A stretch of DNA of 7,758 nucleotides from Gemmatimonadota bacterium (lineage in GTDB: Bacteria; Gemmatimonadota; Gemmatimonadetes; Longimicrobiales; Gaopeijiaceae): positions 1-7,758 of the forward strand of contig JAHEKK010000136.1 in NCBI GenBank assembly GCA_024638395.1, written 5' to 3'. The notes below the pieces were generated by a model. That model made no database searches, had not been told where the DNA came from, and saw only the letters and a list, made by a program, of their open reading frames with translations. Below are positions 6,288 to 7,758 of the stretch, one piece after another (position 1 is the stretch's first letter; each line of letters opens with the position of its first letter). The position numbers were made by a program, and so were the translations under genes.

Positions 6288-7420
6288 GAGGGCTCCTCTG
6301 AGGGGTCCTCCCTGCCCGTCCGCCCGGCGACCCAGAAGAGCAGGCCGGCCGTGAAAGCCAGGGCGAGGACGGCACCGAGGGCTCCCGACGCCTGGATTCC
6401 GAACACCCAGGCGGCCACCACGACGAGGAAGCATCCGGCGTACATCACGCTTCGGTGACCGCGTCCCATTCCGTAGGCAATCGCGAGGGCTCCCACCACG
6501 GCTTGGGCCAAGGCCGACGCCACGTCCCCCAGATCGAGCAATTCCAGGGTGGTTGCGTAGCCGATGGGCACCCAGAGAAGCACGAGCCAGGCCAACACCG
6601 TGCCGTACCAGGGCCGAGAGAGTCCCGGGTCCGGTTGATGGATGCCCCAGAGCGTCAGAAGCACCACGACGCCGTACCACAGGTCGAGCCCCAGGATCGC
6701 CTCGTCACCCCGGTCGAGAGGCCCGAGGCCGGTGAGCAGGATCAGGATCATTCCCGCGAAGAGGCCCGCCACCAGGGCCCCCACGGCCCAACCCGAGCCC
6801 TCCGGGTCGCGGCGGAAGCGGAGGGCGAAGAAGGTGAGGGACGCCATGAGAACAAGGTCCAGCACCCAGATGGCCTCCTCCCAGTCCATGCCAAGGGCCC
6901 GGTCGAGGAACAGGTAGAGGAAGCCGTATCCGAAGGCCGTGTGGACGGCCGGCATGAACTGGTTCCTGTAGGACGTCACAGGCACCATGGCCAGGGGGAT
7001 CGCCAGGGCCAGGAAGGCGAATCCGGCGGCGACGGGCGACCGGTCCGCCCAGGCCCGTTCCGAGTGGCCCACCGCCAGCAGCAGAATGCCGAGTCCCGCG
7101 ACCTGCAGTAGATAGGCAACGGGCCGCCACCGGGTCCGGTGCTCGATCTTCAGGCCGAGGACCTGCAGGATGACTGCCACGCCGGCCAGGATCAGAGCCT
7201 CGCCCCTCCGGTCCAACAGCGTCCACGCCCACCCGAGAAAGGTCGCGGCCGCGACGATGCTGACGATGGCGGCGGCGGTGGCGAGAGCGTACTGGGCGCT
7301 TCGGGATCCAGCTGCCTCTCCCCATTCCGCGGCTTCGTCCGAAAGCGTGGAGGCCTGTTCCGGCGTTACGAGGCCCTTTTCGACCCAACGTCCTATGGCG
7401 TCCTGCACGTGGTCACTCAC
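6284..7420 (-). CDS. DUF2157-like polytopic membrane protein
   Basis: A 378-residue protein. Residues 1-40 are a soluble, acidic helical segment with the pattern R-W-V-E-K-G-L-V-T-P-E-Q-A at 11-23, which is how DUF2157 proteins typically begin. About eleven or twelve hydrophobic helices follow, starting near residues 44, 73, 101, 128, 160, 183, 211, 246, 271, 299, 325 and 345, then a short charged tail. No catalytic motif is visible and the family function is unknown to me. I chose GTG 7420 because GGGAG lies about 6 nt upstream and the family N-terminus then starts at once; the frame is open to 7486, which would overlap the end of the exchanger gene. The exchanger stop is 19 bp upstream and the aminotransferase start overlaps this gene's stop, so the three are probably co-transcribed. 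Confidence 0.8.
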   Translation of the reverse strand: MSDHVQDAIGRWVEKGLVTPEQASTLSDEAAEWGEAAGSRSAQYALATAAAIVSIVAAATFLGWAWTLLDRRGEALILAGVAVILQVLGLKIEHRTRWRPVAYLLQVAGLGILLLAVGHSERAWADRSPVAAGFAFLALAIPLAMVPVTSYRNQFMPAVHTAFGYGFLYLFLDRALGMDWEEAIWVLDLVLMASLTFFALRFRRDPEGSGWAVGALVAGLFAGMILILLTGLGPLDRGDEAILGLDLWYGVVVLLTLWGIHQPDPGLSRPWYGTVLAWLVLLWVPIGYATTLELLDLGDVASALAQAVVGALAIAYGMGRGHRSVMYAGCFLVVVAAWVFGIQASGALGAVLALAFTAGLLFWVAGRTGREDPSEEPS

Positions 7421-7439
7421 ATCGCGCTCCCGGAGGTAG

Positions 7440-7758
7440 TCAGAGTGCAGCCATCGTGATCCATCCGGCCAGGCCGAAATACGCAAGCATGAGGATCAAG
7501 CCTTCCCATCTCCTGACCTTGCGGGCCGTCGTCACGATGGGCCATACCAACACCGAGAGGGCGAGCACGGCGGGAAGCTGGTGCAGCAGGGCCGACTCGG
7601 CGATGGTGAACTCCCGCAGTGAGGCGGATCCTCCCAAGACGAGGGTCAGGTTGAAGATGTTCGACCCGACGATATTGCCCACGGCGATATCGGCGTGACT
7701 TCGCATGGCGGCGACCACGGAGGTGACGAGTTCCGGCAGCGAGGTCCCAAGGGCCACC
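7440..7758 (-). CDS. Na+/Ca2+ exchanger (CaCA family), C-terminal part, N-terminus cut by window edge
   Basis: The visible 105 residues are the C-terminal third of a cation/Ca2+ exchanger of the YrbG type. The second alpha repeat is plain: A-L-G-T-S-L-P-E-L-V-T-S near the right edge, followed by A-V-G-N-I-V-G-S-N-I-F-N-L. The glutamate of P-E and the polar residues of G-S-N-I-F-N line the ion-binding site in this family. Two more hydrophobic helices end the protein, as in homologues of about 300-350 residues. It should exchange Na+ (or H+) for Ca2+ in the inner membrane. The codon at the edge is a GTG, but it lies inside the conserved repeat, so it is not the true start and the gene continues to the right. 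It is followed after 19 bp by the DUF2157 gene. Confidence 0.92.
   Translation of the reverse strand, partial: VALGTSLPELVTSVVAAMRSHADIAVGNIVGSNIFNLTLVLGGSASLREFTIAESALLHQLPAVLALSVLVWPIVTTARKVRRWEGLILMLAYFGLAGWITMAAL

Noticed and set aside
5355..6458. A 367-residue plus-strand frame opposite the aminotransferase and DUF2157 genes.
   Set aside because: It crosses two real genes, shows no family features, and is explained by antisense bias in high-GC DNA. The same holds for the frame at 6455-7111.
6288..6680. Extension of the aminotransferase frame to 561 residues.
   Set aside because: The extra 131 residues are low-complexity Arg/Gly-rich and lie over the DUF2157 gene in another frame. The aminotransferase family starts at the TTG with a ribosome site.

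Overview
The window is high-GC bacterial DNA, densely coding, with most genes on the minus strand. Codons end mostly in G or C, and GTG/TTG starts are common. A six-bladed beta-propeller lipoprotein, a DUF3047 protein and a DUF2157 membrane protein together suggest a soil or aquatic lineage such as Gemmatimonadota or a relative. That placement is an inference from gene families; no marker gene here fixes the phylum.

Layout, left to right. (1) Bases 1-767, minus: N-terminal part of a beta-propeller lipoprotein that runs off the left edge. (2) Bases 781-2886, plus: an aconitase-superfamily Fe-S hydro-lyase, divergent from the lipoprotein with only 13 bp between the two start codons. Its swivel domain lies N-terminal to the Fe-S domains. 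(3) Bases 2895-3719, minus: a DUF3047 protein, convergent with the hydro-lyase. (4) Bases 3790-4386, minus: a cluster transcribed as tRNA-Glu(CTC), tRNA-Val(CAC), then crcB/fluC (fluoride channel). crcB starts only 6 bp after the end of tRNA-Val. A likely promoter lies upstream of tRNA-Glu. (5) Bases 4387-4688: the only long non-coding stretch, holding that tRNA promoter and an 8-bp perfect inverted repeat. (6) Bases 4689-4979, plus: a small pterin-4a-carbinolamine dehydratase. (7) Bases 4995-7758, minus: a probable operon transcribed as Na+/Ca2+ exchanger (cut by the right edge), DUF2157 membrane protein, then a class III PLP aminotransferase. The last two are joined by a TTGA start/stop overlap.

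Taken together this looks like chromosomal housekeeping and accessory metabolism. I see no transposase, integrase, phage gene, CRISPR array or defence system. The most unusual points are the domain order and altered cysteine motif of the hydro-lyase, the tightly packed divergent start region, and the crcB leader that is almost entirely tRNA. I found no clear sign of a new multi-gene system.
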